Both the position numbers and the translations under genes were made by a program. From NCBI GenBank assembly GCA_016716605.1, contig JADJWA010000001.1, positions 1,116,001 to 1,180,000 of the forward strand: a stretch of 64,000 bases of DNA, read 5' to 3'. The notes under the pieces are model-generated. The model worked only from the letters and a program-made list of their open reading frames with translations, was not told the DNA's origin and searched no databases. The number at the start of each line of letters is the position of its first letter. Position 1 is the stretch's first letter. Source of the stretch: Flavobacteriales bacterium. GTDB lineage: Bacteria; Bacteroidota; Bacteroidia; Flavobacteriales_F; PHOS-HE28. Shown in pieces: positions 18,077 through 27,470 of this stretch.

Positions 18077-18784
18077 CTAGGCGGTGGCAGCGGAGAAGAA
18101 GCTCACGCGCGCGCCCGGAGCTTCGAGGATCGCGGCTGCGCACGCCTCGGCGGTGGCGCCGGTGGTCACCACGTCATCCACCAGGAGCACATGACGGTCG
18201 CGCAGCGCGGCTTCGTCCTTGATCACGAAGGCCTCGTTCACATTGCGCCAGCGGTCAAGGCGGCCCTTTCGGGTCTGGGTGCTGGTCCGCTCGGCGCGCC
18301 GGAGCTGCGCGTGCAAGGGCTGCACGTTCAGCACGGTGCCGATCCCATCGGCCAGCAGGCGGCTCTGGTTGTAGCCGCGCACACGCTCCTTGCGCGGGTG
18401 CAAGGGCACGGCGATCACGCCATCGAGCCCCTTGAATCGGTCGCATGCAGCCAGCTCTTCACCCATCATGCGGCCCAGGAGCATGCCCATCTCGCGATCG
18501 TGCTTGTACTTGATCCGATGGAGGATGCGCTGCACCATGCCCTTTGCACTGAAGGTGAGCAGCGCACCGGCCGCAGCCAGTTCGATCCTTCCATGGAAGA
18601 GCCGCTCCACCGGGTTCAGCGGATCATGGTTGAAGCGTGTGCGCGGCAGTTCGCGCAGGCAGGCCTCGCACAGGCAATCCTCATGGCTTAGCAGCGCGGT
18701 GTCGCAGCCCGCGCAGCGCAGCGGCACCAGGAGGCCCCAGGCGTCGTGCATCAACAGGCCCAGCGTGCTGCGTGCTTTTCCCAT
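18077..18784 (-). CDS. comF: ComF-family phosphoribosyltransferase-like competence protein
   Basis: A 235-residue protein with the ComF layout: an N-terminal zinc-binding cluster (CAGC at 24-27, then Cys37, Cys39 and Cys42), the linker motif RIKYKHDREMG, the VPLHPRKERVRGYNQS stretch (126-141) and the PRPP-binding loop VLLVDDVVTTGAT (199-211). In competent bacteria ComF acts in the cytoplasm during uptake of single-stranded DNA; the phosphoribosyltransferase fold suggests nucleotide handling. The ATG at 18784 is chosen because homology begins there. The frame remains open upstream to 19447, but that part overlaps the divergent coiled-coil gene and is a shadow. Confidence 0.92.
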   Translation of the reverse strand: MGKARSTLGLLMHDAWGLLVPLRCAGCDTALLSHEDCLCEACLRELPRTRFNHDPLNPVERLFHGRIELAAAGALLTFSAKGMVQRILHRIKYKHDREMGMLLGRMMGEELAACDRFKGLDGVIAVPLHPRKERVRGYNQSRLLADGIGTVLNVQPLHAQLRRAERTSTQTRKGRLDRWRNVNEAFVIKDEAALRDRHVLLVDDVVTTGATAEACAAAILEAPGARVSFFSAATA

Positions 18785-18838
18785 CGTGCGTGTTGATAAG
18801 CGGGCCTGTTGCGGGAATGAGGCCGCTCGGGCCGGGAG

Positions 18839-18846
18839 TAATTTAG
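18839..18846 (+). promoter_or_regulatory. Possible -7 box TAATTTAG
   Basis: TAATTTAGCCCGCC lies 25 bases before the ATG at 18872. The same TTTAGCCCGCC string occurs on the reverse strand just before the small gene ending at 62025, which makes it more likely to be functional. Confidence 0.35.
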
Positions 18847-18871
18847 CCCGCCGAAACGCATCCCTCAACGT

Positions 18872-19780
18872 ATGGAACCCAACACCCCGCAAGCCGGGAA
18901 ATCCCGCTCGAATACCGGCCTGCTGCTGCTGGTGGTGCTGCTGCTGATCAGCAATGTGGTGATGCTGTGGCTCCTGATGCAGCGCGGCAAGGAGGTGGAA
19001 CAAGGCCAGCAGCAGGTGGCTGCCCTCGAGACGCGCAATGAGGACGTGTTGGGAATGCTGGAGCGCACGCTCAACAGCTACGACTCGCTCCAGACCGAGA
19101 ACGACACCATCCGCCAGGAGCTGGAGCTGCAGAAGCAGCAGATCCAGGAATTGATGGACAAGGTGAAGAGCGGCAATTACAGCCTCGCGAAAGCGAAGAA
19201 GGAGGCGGAGACGCTGCGCGCGATCATGAAGAACTACATCGCGCAGATCGATTCCCTCAACCGCGCGAACCAGGAGCTCACCGCCGAGAAGCAGCAGCTC
19301 ACGCAGGAGCTCGGCGAGGAAAAGGCGCAGAAGCAGGCTCTGGCCACCGAGAAGGCGGCGCTCGAGGGCATCGTGGCAAAGGGCGCGGTGCTGCATACCA
19401 CCTCGATCACGGCCGGCGCGCTCTTCGTGCGGAACAGCGGTAAGCAAGTGGATACCGAGCGCGCCAACAAGGCCGAGATGATCAAGTGCTGCTTCACCCT
19501 CGGGGAGAACAAGGTGACCAGCGCCGGTGACAAGACCTTGTACATGCGCGTGATCAGCCCCGATGGCAAGGTGCTTCCGACCAGCGACGGCAACAACCGA
19601 TTCAAGTTCAACGGCGTTGAGGGCGAATACAGCGCCAAGCGCGAGGTGAACTACCAGAACCAGCCGCTCGATGCCTGCGTGTTCTGGACGGGCGGTGAGG
19701 AGCTGCGCACCGGTCAGTACATCGTAGAGGTGTACGAGGCGGGCTCGCTCGTTTCAAAGGCGAGCTTCAACCTGAAGTAG
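18872..19780 (+). CDS. Membrane-anchored coiled-coil protein, unknown function
   Basis: A 302-residue protein with a short polar N-terminus, a single membrane helix (GLLLLVVLLLISNVVMLWLL, residues 17-36), a long Glu/Gln/Lys-rich coiled coil (~40-170) and a compact C-terminal beta-rich domain (~175-302; YMRVISPDGKVLPTS, GQYIVEVYEAGSLVSKASF). The C-terminal part reads like a small periplasmic sensing or binding domain. Homologues are likely in other Flavobacteriales, but I know no function. The topology (short cytoplasmic N-terminus, periplasmic coiled coil) would suit a scaffold or spacer in the cell envelope. Confidence 0.72.
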   Translation: MEPNTPQAGKSRSNTGLLLLVVLLLISNVVMLWLLMQRGKEVEQGQQQVAALETRNEDVLGMLERTLNSYDSLQTENDTIRQELELQKQQIQELMDKVKSGNYSLAKAKKEAETLRAIMKNYIAQIDSLNRANQELTAEKQQLTQELGEEKAQKQALATEKAALEGIVAKGAVLHTTSITAGALFVRNSGKQVDTERANKAEMIKCCFTLGENKVTSAGDKTLYMRVISPDGKVLPTSDGNNRFKFNGVEGEYSAKREVNYQNQPLDACVFWTGGEELRTGQYIVEVYEAGSLVSKASFNLK

Positions 19781-19788
19781 GACGCCGC

Positions 19789-22700
19789 TCAGAAGAATGC
19801 ACGGACTTGGGCGCCGCCCACGTGGATCACGGGCGCGCCCTCGCTCAAGCGGCCGTTGTAGGTGAGGTCCACTTGCAGGTTGCCGCTGAGGTTGCGCTGC
19901 ACGCTCACGCTCCAGGTGCCGTTGGTCCCGGGCCGAAGCCCCCCGAGCATCTCGTTGCCCAACGCGCTGTTCACTGCGCCATCATAGCGGATCTCCACCC
20001 AGTTCATGGCGAGCTGAAGGCTGCCTTTGCCGGCGGTGTTGTAGCGGAGCTCAAGGCCGATGTCCTGCAGGTCTGCGCGCTCCCCGCCGCCCTCTGCGCG
20101 GTTGCGCTTGGCGGTGGCCTTGTAAGCGGCCTGTGCGCGCACGCTGGTGTTCGGCTGCCAGGTGAGGCGGGGCCTCAGCGCATCCTGCTCAATGGCCCAT
20201 GAGCGGCCGCTGAGCAGGTCCGATGAGCTCACCGTTCGCGCGCGCTCGCCTTCCGCGTCGAGCGTCCATCGGCGGGTGATGTTCAGGCGCGCGCGCACCG
20301 TGTTGGCATCGCGGGAGCGCGACTCGAACCCGTTGAGCAGCAGGTTGCGCGTGCGATCGCTCTGCCAGCTATGGTCGATGCTCCACACGCGCCCGGAGCG
20401 ATCATAATACACGGTGTTGCGGGTACTGGCCGCGAAGGAGGTGAGCAAGGGGTCGGTGCGCTCTGGCGCGAAGGGGTCGAGCACGCGCAGTGGATCCGGG
20501 TTGGCCGAGCGGCGATCGACGCGCATGGAGAAGAGGTCGGAGAACTTGCCGATGAAGCCCATCGCTCCGTCGGCATCGGCCCACTTCACGCCGGGCCTCA
20601 GGTCGAGCGACGCGCTCGATTGGTTGCCGAAGCTGCGCACGTAATCGTTGCTCGGCACGAACACGCGCAGGTAATCGGCCTCGTAGGCGAAGTTGGCCAG
20701 CTCGAATTCGTTGAGCTCCTTGACGCCGTTGCCATTGTAATCATTCCAGATATAGAGCCCTTGCCCGGCCGGCACCTGCAGGTAGATGTACTCGCGGCGC
20801 TGTTCGAGTCCCGAGCTGAATTCATTGAATAGATCGATGATGGCCACGCCTTTCCAGAGCGTGAGGTCGTAATCGATGCGGGCGAGGTAGGTGTCCTGCG
20901 GCTTCAGCGCGGTGAGCGCGCTGTCAACGACGCGCAAGGCGCGATAGGTGGCCGTTGCGGCGAAGCGGTTGCGCGGGTTGCTGGCCAGGTCGATGCTGGC
21001 GGAGTAGGCATCGGCCACGGTGCTGGTGCGCAGAGATCCGTCACGCAGCGCATGGTCCGTGCGCCGGCCGGCCGAGGCGCGCCACTTGTTGCGCGCGGAA
21101 TCGGGCGCTTGCACGAAGGCCTCGAGGTCCTCGAAGGCGTAGGAGCCCGCCTGCGCCCCCTCCAGGCCTTGCACTGTGAACAGGTTGCGCTCATTCTCGC
21201 TCCTGAGGCCGAAGGTGAAGGGCTTCAGGCGATAGCGCGCCTGCCCCTTGTTGCGCAGGAACTCGCTCGCGCGGATCGCATCGGCTGTGAGCCAGCTGGC
21301 CGTGCCCTGCAGGTCGACGCGCCCAAGGCGCAGGTCGCTGTGCACGTCGTGCTTGTAGCCGGTGTAGACCTCATCGGCCTGGAAGGTGCCGAAGCCGTAG
21401 GCAGCACGACCGAGCTTGCGCCCGCGGATGCCCACAGAAGCGCCAGCCAGTAGTTGATCGGCGGCGAGGGCGAGGCCGAGCACGTTCCAGTTACGCTCGA
21501 ATTCGACGCTGCGGTAGCGCTCAACGAACCGGAAGTGACGGCTCACGCCCTCGGCCTCGGCGCCGAGCACGAGGTGGAGCGATGTGTCCTTCGCGCTCAC
21601 CGGGATCGCATGCATTCCTTTCAGCAGCAGGCCGAAGCCGTCGTCATCCGCGCCGTCCTTGGGACTGAAGGTGTTCTGATCGAGGTGGCTGAACGCGCCT
21701 TCGGCGCTGAAGCTCGATCGGGCATTGAACCGGTGCTCAACGCCGATGGTGAAGAGCTGCTGGGAACGCGGGGCCACGAGGAGGCGGATGGGCGCATGAT
21801 CGCCGCGGCGCACAACGATGCCATCGACCGTGTCGGGCGCCACCCATCGGAACACGCGGCCATTCGGCGTGAATTCCTGCAGCGCATAATCCCCGTTGCC
21901 GTCTCCCACCTGGCTGAAGACCACACGGAATTGCGCGGAATCCGGATCCGTGCTGTACACGAACACGGGCGCGTAGCCGAGTGAATCGGTGCGGCGGTAC
22001 AGCACCTGATCGGTGACGAAGCCGGTGCTGTCGGCCCCATTGGCAGCGGCGGCGAGCGGATCATCGCCGGCATCGGCCAGCACTTGCCGCTCCTGATCGG
22101 TGAGGCGCTGCTGCAGCGGCTGGTTGCGATGGTCCTGCTCGCTGTACGCATTCAGCCGCATGGTGGTGCGCCCGGAGATGATGGTTTCCTCGAGGCGTAG
22201 CAGCGATCGCGCGTAGTTCTTGTCGGAGTATTGAAACTCGACAGTGATCCGCCGATCCTTGGTGACGAGCTGGCGGGCCGTGAAGGTGAGCTCGGCGGTA
22301 TTGTAGTCGATCACATAGTCGTTCTCCTGGCCGCGGCGCATCTCTTGGCCATCGATGTACACGCGTTCACTTCCGGAGAGCACGATGATCACGGAGCCCG
22401 CTTCGTTGCCGCGCAGCCGGTAGGGGCCCTGCACGCCCTCGATGCCCTGGATCACGTTGCGAGCGAACTTGCCTTTGCTGACGGCCGCGCTCACACTGGT
22501 GCTCGTGCGGGCCGAACCGAGCTTCCCGTTCAATTCAAAGCTCAGCCCTTTGGCCTTCTTCAGGTAAGTGAGGAAATGGCTCTTGGGGCGCTGCAGCACG
22601 AAATCACCCGCGATCAGCTCCCAGCGGTTGCCAAGCCCGGGGCCACCTTCCTCGAAGAGCTTGATGAACACTTGGTCGAAGTCCTGGAGCTCGGCTGTAT

Positions 22701-23280
22701 TGCCCCCGGCCTGCACAGGGATGTTGTTATCGGTGATGCTGGCGGCCACGCCTATTCGGTCCGTCAAGCGCCCGCCTAGTTGAAGATTCAGCGTCGAGTT
22801 CACCGAGAGGTCCTGATTATTGCCGAAGAGCACGCCGCGCGAGATGCTTCCGCTGCGCTGCAGGCCGCGCAGGCCCAGGAGGTCGGCTTCCTGCTTGGGC
22901 GGCACGTAGCGGAATGGGTCGGGGCGCATCGGATCGCTGATGATGCCGGCGGGGTCCTTGTGCTGAAAGCGGCCGCCGAGCAGCAGGGGCATGGTGCGGT
23001 AGCGCGCGAGCGCGGAATCCGGTGCGCCCCTCCACACGACGATGGCTTGGTAGGGCAGCACCATGTAACGTTCAACCGGCACCGGCATGCTGTCGGAGAA
23101 GAGCATGAGGCTGCCCGGCACCAGGCTGACGGTGTCGATGCGGATCGTATCGCCGACCGGCTTCACCCATCGCTCGCGCAGGTTCGATTGCGCGCGAGCA
23201 CCGCCTGATAAGGCCATGAGCAGCAGCCAGGTGAGCACCGTGCAGGCTCGGGTGAACAATGATCGGCTGTTGGTGGGCAT
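19789..23280 (-). CDS. Large outer-membrane beta-barrel-like protein, unknown function
   Basis: A 1163-residue exported protein. The N-terminus MPTNSRSLFTRACTVLTWLL is followed by ALSGGARAQ, a typical signal peptide. A distinctive region at ~150-400 (RGVLFGNNQDLSVNSTLNLQ, QVFIKLFEEGG, RVYIDGQEMRRGQENDYVID, RRITVEFQYSDKNYARSL) is followed by several hundred residues of alternating polar/hydrophobic strands rich in Arg, Asp and aromatic residues. The protein ends in Phe-Phe, as many outer-membrane barrels do. No TonB box or plug is evident, so it is not called a TonB receptor. The ATG at 23280 follows a TACTTTGC -7 box; the frame upstream of it has no signal peptide. It is transcribed divergently from the peptide-binding lipoprotein gene. 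Confidence 0.75.
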   Translation of the reverse strand: MPTNSRSLFTRACTVLTWLLLMALSGGARAQSNLRERWVKPVGDTIRIDTVSLVPGSLMLFSDSMPVPVERYMVLPYQAIVVWRGAPDSALARYRTMPLLLGGRFQHKDPAGIISDPMRPDPFRYVPPKQEADLLGLRGLQRSGSISRGVLFGNNQDLSVNSTLNLQLGGRLTDRIGVAASITDNNIPVQAGGNTAELQDFDQVFIKLFEEGGPGLGNRWELIAGDFVLQRPKSHFLTYLKKAKGLSFELNGKLGSARTSTSVSAAVSKGKFARNVIQGIEGVQGPYRLRGNEAGSVIIVLSGSERVYIDGQEMRRGQENDYVIDYNTAELTFTARQLVTKDRRITVEFQYSDKNYARSLLRLEETIISGRTTMRLNAYSEQDHRNQPLQQRLTDQERQVLADAGDDPLAAAANGADSTGFVTDQVLYRRTDSLGYAPVFVYSTDPDSAQFRVVFSQVGDGNGDYALQEFTPNGRVFRWVAPDTVDGIVVRRGDHAPIRLLVAPRSQQLFTIGVEHRFNARSSFSAEGAFSHLDQNTFSPKDGADDDGFGLLLKGMHAIPVSAKDTSLHLVLGAEAEGVSRHFRFVERYRSVEFERNWNVLGLALAADQLLAGASVGIRGRKLGRAAYGFGTFQADEVYTGYKHDVHSDLRLGRVDLQGTASWLTADAIRASEFLRNKGQARYRLKPFTFGLRSENERNLFTVQGLEGAQAGSYAFEDLEAFVQAPDSARNKWRASAGRRTDHALRDGSLRTSTVADAYSASIDLASNPRNRFAATATYRALRVVDSALTALKPQDTYLARIDYDLTLWKGVAIIDLFNEFSSGLEQRREYIYLQVPAGQGLYIWNDYNGNGVKELNEFELANFAYEADYLRVFVPSNDYVRSFGNQSSASLDLRPGVKWADADGAMGFIGKFSDLFSMRVDRRSANPDPLRVLDPFAPERTDPLLTSFAASTRNTVYYDRSGRVWSIDHSWQSDRTRNLLLNGFESRSRDANTVRARLNITRRWTLDAEGERARTVSSSDLLSGRSWAIEQDALRPRLTWQPNTSVRAQAAYKATAKRNRAEGGGERADLQDIGLELRYNTAGKGSLQLAMNWVEIRYDGAVNSALGNEMLGGLRPGTNGTWSVSVQRNLSGNLQVDLTYNGRLSEGAPVIHVGGAQVRAFF

Positions 23281-23289
23281 GCGGTCGTG

Positions 23290-23297
23290 GCAAAGTA
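23290..23297 (-). promoter_or_regulatory. -7 box TACTTTGC of the outer-membrane protein gene
   Basis: Reverse-strand TACTTTGC ends nine bases before the ATG at 23280. In the same divergent gap, an inverted repeat CGCCCAA-GG-TTGGGCG (23369-23384) and a forward TACTTTTA (23391-23398) may belong to the opposite gene. Confidence 0.45.
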
Positions 23298-23414
23298 CCG
23301 GCACGGCGGATCGCCGGATGCGCGCCCTCTTCACCAAGGCGCTGTTGATGGAGGCTGGCCGCAGCCGCCGCCCAAGGTTGGGCGCCCGGGTACTTTTACC
23401 CGCCACCTTCACCG

Positions 23415-25112
23415 ATGCCATTCTCCGCGCGCAAGGCACTGATCCTTATCGTTCTTGGTTTCACAGCCGGCTGCGGCGCCCCGGAAGCCCCACGCGAACG
23501 TCGATCCCCCTCGGGTAAGTATTACGGCGGGGTTTTCTCAGCCAATGAGAGCGAGGAGCTGCGCAGCCTGTTCCCGCTCAGCTTGGTGCAGGCCTCTGCG
23601 CATCGGATCGGCTCCCAGGTGTATGAAGGCCTGGTGCGCATGGATGCCCAGGACCTTTCGGTGATTCCGGGCCTGGCAGAATCATGGCAGGTCGACCCCA
23701 GCGGGCTGGCATACACGTTCACCCTGCGCACGGGCGTTCGCTTCCATGATGCGGATTGCTTTCCGGATGGTACCGGCCGCGAACTCACAGCGAGCGATGT
23801 CGTGCTCTGCCTCAACCGGATCTGCACGCAGGATCCCGGCAATAGCATGTTCTGGCTATTCCAGGACCGCGTGCTGGGAGCCAACGCGCATTTCGCCAGT
23901 GGCGCTCCTGCAAGCGAGCCCGTGAAAGGCATCAGCGCTCCCGATGAGCGCACCGTGCGCATCGAGCTCTCCTCACCATGGCCGGGCTTCCTGCATGTAC
24001 TGGCCCATCAGGGCTGCTGGATCTACCCGCAAGAGGCAATCGATCGATACGGCGCGGATGTGCTTTGGCGACCGGTGGGCACGGGACCATTCAAGGTGAA
24101 GAGCTTCGAACGCGGGAAAGCGCTGGTGCTGGAGCGATGGCAGAACTACTGGGGAACCGATTCCGATGGCGCCTCGCTGCCCTACCTCGATGCGGTGCGC
24201 TACACCTTCGTCGCAGAGAAGGAGGATGAGCTCGATGCCTTCCTCGCCGGTGCGCTAAGCGTGGTGTACGAACTGCCGGTAGGGCGCACCGAGGTGATGC
24301 GGCCTGACGCTGGATACATCGTGCAGATGGCCTCCGCGCTCTCGATCCAGTTCTTCGGCCTCAATACGCGCAAGCCGCCGTTCAGCGATCCACGGGTGCG
24401 CCGCGCGTTCGCCCTGGCGATCGATCGGGAGGCCATCGTCGATACGGTGCTCGACGGACTGGGCATCGTGGCGGAGCATGGCCCGGTTGCTCCGGGGCTG
24501 GCCGATTATCCTTACGACCTGGTGCGGGGCATCCAATACGACCCTGTGGAAGCGCGGCGCTTGCTCGCAGAGGCCGGTTATGCGGGCGGCGAGGGCCTGC
24601 CCACGATCCACCTGCAGGTGAACAACAACGGCTTCGGCTACGTGAAGGTGGCCGAGGCCGTGCACACGATGCTCGAGCAGGAGCTGAGCGCGCGCGTGAT
24701 CACCAGCGTGCTCCCTGCGGAACAGCATTTCCAGCGCGTGGAGATGGGCCAGCCGCTGCTCTGGCGTGAGGGCTGGATCGCCGACCATCCGGATCCCGAG
24801 AATTTCCTCGCGCTCTTCTATGGCCGGAATGCGCCAGCCGATACGAGTGCGCCTTCCACGCTGAATAGCACGCGCCACCGCGATGCCCGGTTCGATTCGC
24901 TCTTCGCCCTTGCGGGGCGCACCGCGGAGCCCACCGAGCGCATGCGGCTGCTCGCACTGGCTGAGGACCGCCTCATGGAGAACCTGCCTCTCATCCCGCT
25001 CTACCATGAGCGCAGCGTGCGGCTGGTGCAATCCTGGGTGAAGGATTTCCCCATCAACGGCATGGAGTACCGCGACCTGCGCACCGTGTGGATGGAGCCG
25101 AGAAGCGAGTAG
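23415..25112 (+). CDS. Peptide/nickel-type ABC transporter substrate-binding lipoprotein (SBP family 5)
   Basis: A 565-residue lipoprotein: N-terminus MPFSARKALILIVLGFTAGC, with Cys20 as the lipidation site. It follows the OppA/DppA pattern: Q.YEGL (SQVYEGLVRMD), LAESW (GLAESWQVDPSGLAYTFTLR), a V.FHD segment (GVRFHDADCF), GTGPFKVKSFERGKALVLER and RRAFALAIDREAIVDTVL. The expected role is periplasmic capture of oligopeptides or a similar ligand. No permease or ATPase gene is adjacent, so its transporter is elsewhere or it has another role. The insertion HDADCFPDGTGRELTASD, with a Cys, is slightly longer than usual. It ends six bases from a convergent gene. Confidence 0.9.
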   Translation: MPFSARKALILIVLGFTAGCGAPEAPRERRSPSGKYYGGVFSANESEELRSLFPLSLVQASAHRIGSQVYEGLVRMDAQDLSVIPGLAESWQVDPSGLAYTFTLRTGVRFHDADCFPDGTGRELTASDVVLCLNRICTQDPGNSMFWLFQDRVLGANAHFASGAPASEPVKGISAPDERTVRIELSSPWPGFLHVLAHQGCWIYPQEAIDRYGADVLWRPVGTGPFKVKSFERGKALVLERWQNYWGTDSDGASLPYLDAVRYTFVAEKEDELDAFLAGALSVVYELPVGRTEVMRPDAGYIVQMASALSIQFFGLNTRKPPFSDPRVRRAFALAIDREAIVDTVLDGLGIVAEHGPVAPGLADYPYDLVRGIQYDPVEARRLLAEAGYAGGEGLPTIHLQVNNNGFGYVKVAEAVHTMLEQELSARVITSVLPAEQHFQRVEMGQPLLWREGWIADHPDPENFLALFYGRNAPADTSAPSTLNSTRHRDARFDSLFALAGRTAEPTERMRLLALAEDRLMENLPLIPLYHERSVRLVQSWVKDFPINGMEYRDLRTVWMEPRSE

Positions 25113-25118
25113 GCCGGA

Positions 25119-25832
25119 TCAAGCGGGCTTGCCGATCACTTCATAGAGCAATTGCTTGGCCACGGGCATGTAGGTCTCGATCCGCGGCAGGCTCAGATCC
25201 GTCTCGAACGCGAAGACAGCTGGGTTCGGCAGCAGCGGGTCGCGAACGATCAGTGATTCCTTGATGCGCTCGAAGGTGCTCGCGATCCCCATGGAGAAGC
25301 TCGTGACATAGCGTGTGCGGACCGTGCGGCGCGGATCATCGCCGTGCGGTGCGCGCACCAGCGCGAGCTCGAAAGCATAGGCGCTCGCATCGCGCCCGGC
25401 GCGCAAGAGCAGCCATCCGGCCCGCGGCTCCAAGGGCAGCAGGCCCACAGGCCCGAACTTGATGCTCCTGGAGATCTCATCGCGCAGAGCGAGGCCATTG
25501 CCATGCATGTGCGCCAGCTCCGGCAAGGAGGCTCCGATCACTTCATCGACGATGGTGAGCCATGGATCGGGGGGCAGCGGTTCGCGGATCGCGCCGCCGG
25601 TCTCCGAATCGAAGCCGCTGAGCTCCTTGCACAGCGCACGCTGCATCCGCTCGAGGTCGGACCGAAGGCGGCGCAGCTCGGTGATGTGCGCGTCGAGGTC
25701 GGAGAGGAACGGATAGAGCTTGTGCTCCGCGAACGACCGCTCCACGCGTTGCAGGTAGGCAAGCAGCAGGTACCGCTTCAGTTCCGCATCCAAGGCGGGG
25801 GCGTAGGCCCAATCCTTCGGCAAGGTGCTCAT
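25119..25832 (-). CDS. Conserved-looking cytoplasmic protein, unknown function
   Basis: A 237-residue soluble protein with no signal peptide or membrane helix. The N-terminal half is helical (LKRYLLLAYLQRVERSFAEH, ITELRRLRSDLERMQRALC), and the C-terminal half is mixed (GPVGLLPLEPRAGWLLLRAG, AYAFELALVRAPHGDDPRRT, TRYVTSFSMGIASTFERIKE). I do not recognise the family. It has a good promoter (TTG-N21-TATTTTTG) and lies divergent from the OmpA-type lipoprotein gene. Codon use matches its neighbours, so it is very likely a real gene. Confidence 0.65.
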   Translation of the reverse strand: MSTLPKDWAYAPALDAELKRYLLLAYLQRVERSFAEHKLYPFLSDLDAHITELRRLRSDLERMQRALCKELSGFDSETGGAIREPLPPDPWLTIVDEVIGASLPELAHMHGNGLALRDEISRSIKFGPVGLLPLEPRAGWLLLRAGRDASAYAFELALVRAPHGDDPRRTVRTRYVTSFSMGIASTFERIKESLIVRDPLLPNPAVFAFETDLSLPRIETYMPVAKQLLYEVIGKPA

Positions 25833-25866
25833 GTCCGGATCGTCAGCGCCGATGGAACGCGCTGTT

Positions 25867-25898
25867 CAAAAATAATGTTCCCCCGCGTCTATCCCCAA
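25867..25898 (-). promoter_or_regulatory. Promoter of the 237-residue unknown gene
   Basis: Reverse-strand TTG (25898-25896), a 21-base spacer and TATTTTTG (25874-25867), 34 bases before the ATG. Confidence 0.6.
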
Positions 25899-25936
25899 TG
25901 GTGACTGCGGCACCTTTGGCCGTCGAACCATCAACC

Positions 25937-26911
25937 ATGAGCCTCATCCGCAACACGCCCCTTGCACTGCTCACGGCCGCAACCCTGCTCGCGGCGTGCG
26001 TGCCCAGCCGCAAGTATGAAGAAGAGAAGGCACGGGCCAAGGCCGCCATGGCCGAATCCGAAGCCGCTGCGGCGAGGTCACGTGATGCCGAAACGGCCCT
26101 CACAGAGCTGCGCGGGAGCAACGAGGAGATGAAGCGCCGCCTGGTCCGGTTGGAGCAGGACACCTCGGTGATGGGCACCTCCCTGCGCACCATGACGGTG
26201 CAGTATGACAAGATCAACAAGCTCAACAACGAGCTGCTGGAGAAGTACAACAAGCTGCTCGCAGGATCCGGCTCTGAGAATCGCAAGCTCCTGAGCGACC
26301 TGGAGGCCTTGCGCCTCGACCTGATGAACCGCGAGGATTCAGTTGCAGCGCTGGCGAAGCGCGCGAGCGATAAGCAAGCCGCTTTGGCGGAGCGGGAGGC
26401 GGAGCTCTCGGCATTGCAGGCCGAACTCGCGCAGAAGGACGCGGCGATGAAAGCGCTGAAGGATCGCGTGAGCAGCGCGCTCACCGGTTTCGAGGGCAAT
26501 GGCCTCACCGTGGTGCAGAAGGAAGGCCGTGTTTACGTGAGCATGGAGAACAAACTGCTCTTCCCCAGCGGCAGCTATGCGGTGGATGCGAAGGGGAAGG
26601 ACCTGATCGTGAAGCTGGCCAAGGCCATCGAGGGGGAGAAGGACCTGAACGTGCTGGTTGAAGGCCACACCGATACCGACAAAGTGCTCGGCAGCGGCGC
26701 GCTCAAGGACAATTGGGACCTGAGCGTGATGCGGGCCACCAGCGTTGTGCGCATCATGCAAGAGGGCAGCAAGCTCGACCCCCTGCGCGTTACCGCTGCA
26801 GGCCGCAGCGAGTATGTGCCCGTTGATGCCTCGGACAAGGCGAAGAACCGCCGGATCGAGATCATCCTGGCGCCCGACCTGAATGAGCTGATGAAGCTCG
26901 TGAAGGACTGA
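25937..26911 (+). CDS. OmpA-family lipoprotein with coiled-coil linker
   Basis: A 324-residue outer-membrane lipoprotein. The signal peptide MSLIRNTPLALLTAATLLAA leads to the lipidated Cys21 (LLAAC). A Lys/Glu/Ala-rich coiled coil spans ~25-185, and the C-terminal OmpA-type peptidoglycan-binding domain spans ~195-324 (LLFPSGSYAVDAKGKDLIVK, VLVEGHTDTDKV, VMRATSVVRIM, AAGRSEYVPV, KNRRIEIIL). The Asp and Arg residues that hold diaminopimelate (TDTD; NRRIEI) are present. Role: tethering the outer membrane to peptidoglycan. The ATG at 25937 starts the lipoprotein signal; the in-frame ATG at 25898 lies further upstream and is not needed. Confidence 0.9.
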   Translation: MSLIRNTPLALLTAATLLAACVPSRKYEEEKARAKAAMAESEAAAARSRDAETALTELRGSNEEMKRRLVRLEQDTSVMGTSLRTMTVQYDKINKLNNELLEKYNKLLAGSGSENRKLLSDLEALRLDLMNREDSVAALAKRASDKQAALAEREAELSALQAELAQKDAAMKALKDRVSSALTGFEGNGLTVVQKEGRVYVSMENKLLFPSGSYAVDAKGKDLIVKLAKAIEGEKDLNVLVEGHTDTDKVLGSGALKDNWDLSVMRATSVVRIMQEGSKLDPLRVTAAGRSEYVPVDASDKAKNRRIEIILAPDLNELMKLVKD

Positions 26912-26914
26912 GCG

Positions 26915-27328
26915 CTACGAGAGCGATGGCTGCTGCATTCCCTGAGTGAGCCATGCTCGCGCATCGGCCTCTTCGAGGAACACGGCCGTCTCGCCATCGC
27001 GTGGATGGTAGCGGAAGTAGATCCGGGCAAGGCGCTCATTGAAAGGGCTTGTTGCGGCAAAGGCCAGTCGCCGGGCAAGCCCGCAACCGCCATTCAAGGC
27101 GTGGTGATCCACAGCGAGCACGCTCAGGTCGAAATCGACCTCGGCGGGCAGCACCATGAGTATGTCTGACGCCTCGCTGGCGCACATGTCTCGTTTGGCG
27201 CGCACGATCTCGCCGACCCCTGCCGCATCCAACTTCACATCCGGCTTGACCCGCACCTCGACCACATCATTGGCCGCACGCTCGAGCGTTGCCAATCGGG
27301 TGTCGATCAGTCTGGGATGATTGTCCAT
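26915..27328 (-). CDS. DUF7793-like small cytoplasmic protein
   Basis: A 137-residue protein with the arrangement of Bacteroidota DUF7793 proteins (STAS/SpoIIAA-like fold by analogy): an N-terminal strand VVEVRVKPDVKLDAAGVGEI, a helix with KRDMC, a strand DILMVLPAEVDFDLSVLAVD, a Gly/Cys turn (HHALNGGCGLARRLAFA) and a C-terminal NERLARIYFRYHPRDGETAV. Function unknown; members often look like small regulatory or docking proteins. The ATG at 27328 (MDNHPRLIDTRLATLER) is preferred; ATGs at 27358 and 27397 are also in frame and would add unrelated residues. It ends four bases from the convergent OmpA-type gene. Confidence 0.6.
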   Translation of the reverse strand: MDNHPRLIDTRLATLERAANDVVEVRVKPDVKLDAAGVGEIVRAKRDMCASEASDILMVLPAEVDFDLSVLAVDHHALNGGCGLARRLAFAATSPFNERLARIYFRYHPRDGETAVFLEEADARAWLTQGMQQPSLS

Positions 27329-27470
27329 GGCGGCAAAGGACGTTTGCTCTTCGCCCATGGCAACCGGAGGCGCATCCTTGCGCCAGGGGCTTGGCAAGTA
27401 TCAACGCCGAAGCGATGGGGCAACCAGTCCAGCACCTCGGCGCGTCAATCGGGCAACCAAACCGCCGCCC

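Noticed and set aside
18785..19447. N-terminal extension of comF
   Set aside because: The extension lies opposite the coiled-coil protein gene and is Leu/His-rich shadow; comF homology starts at 18784.
23369..23384. Inverted repeat CGCCCAA-GG-TTGGGCG as an operator
   Set aside because: It is in a divergent gap, but a 7-base GC-rich inverted repeat is expected by chance at this base composition and no regulator gene is nearby.
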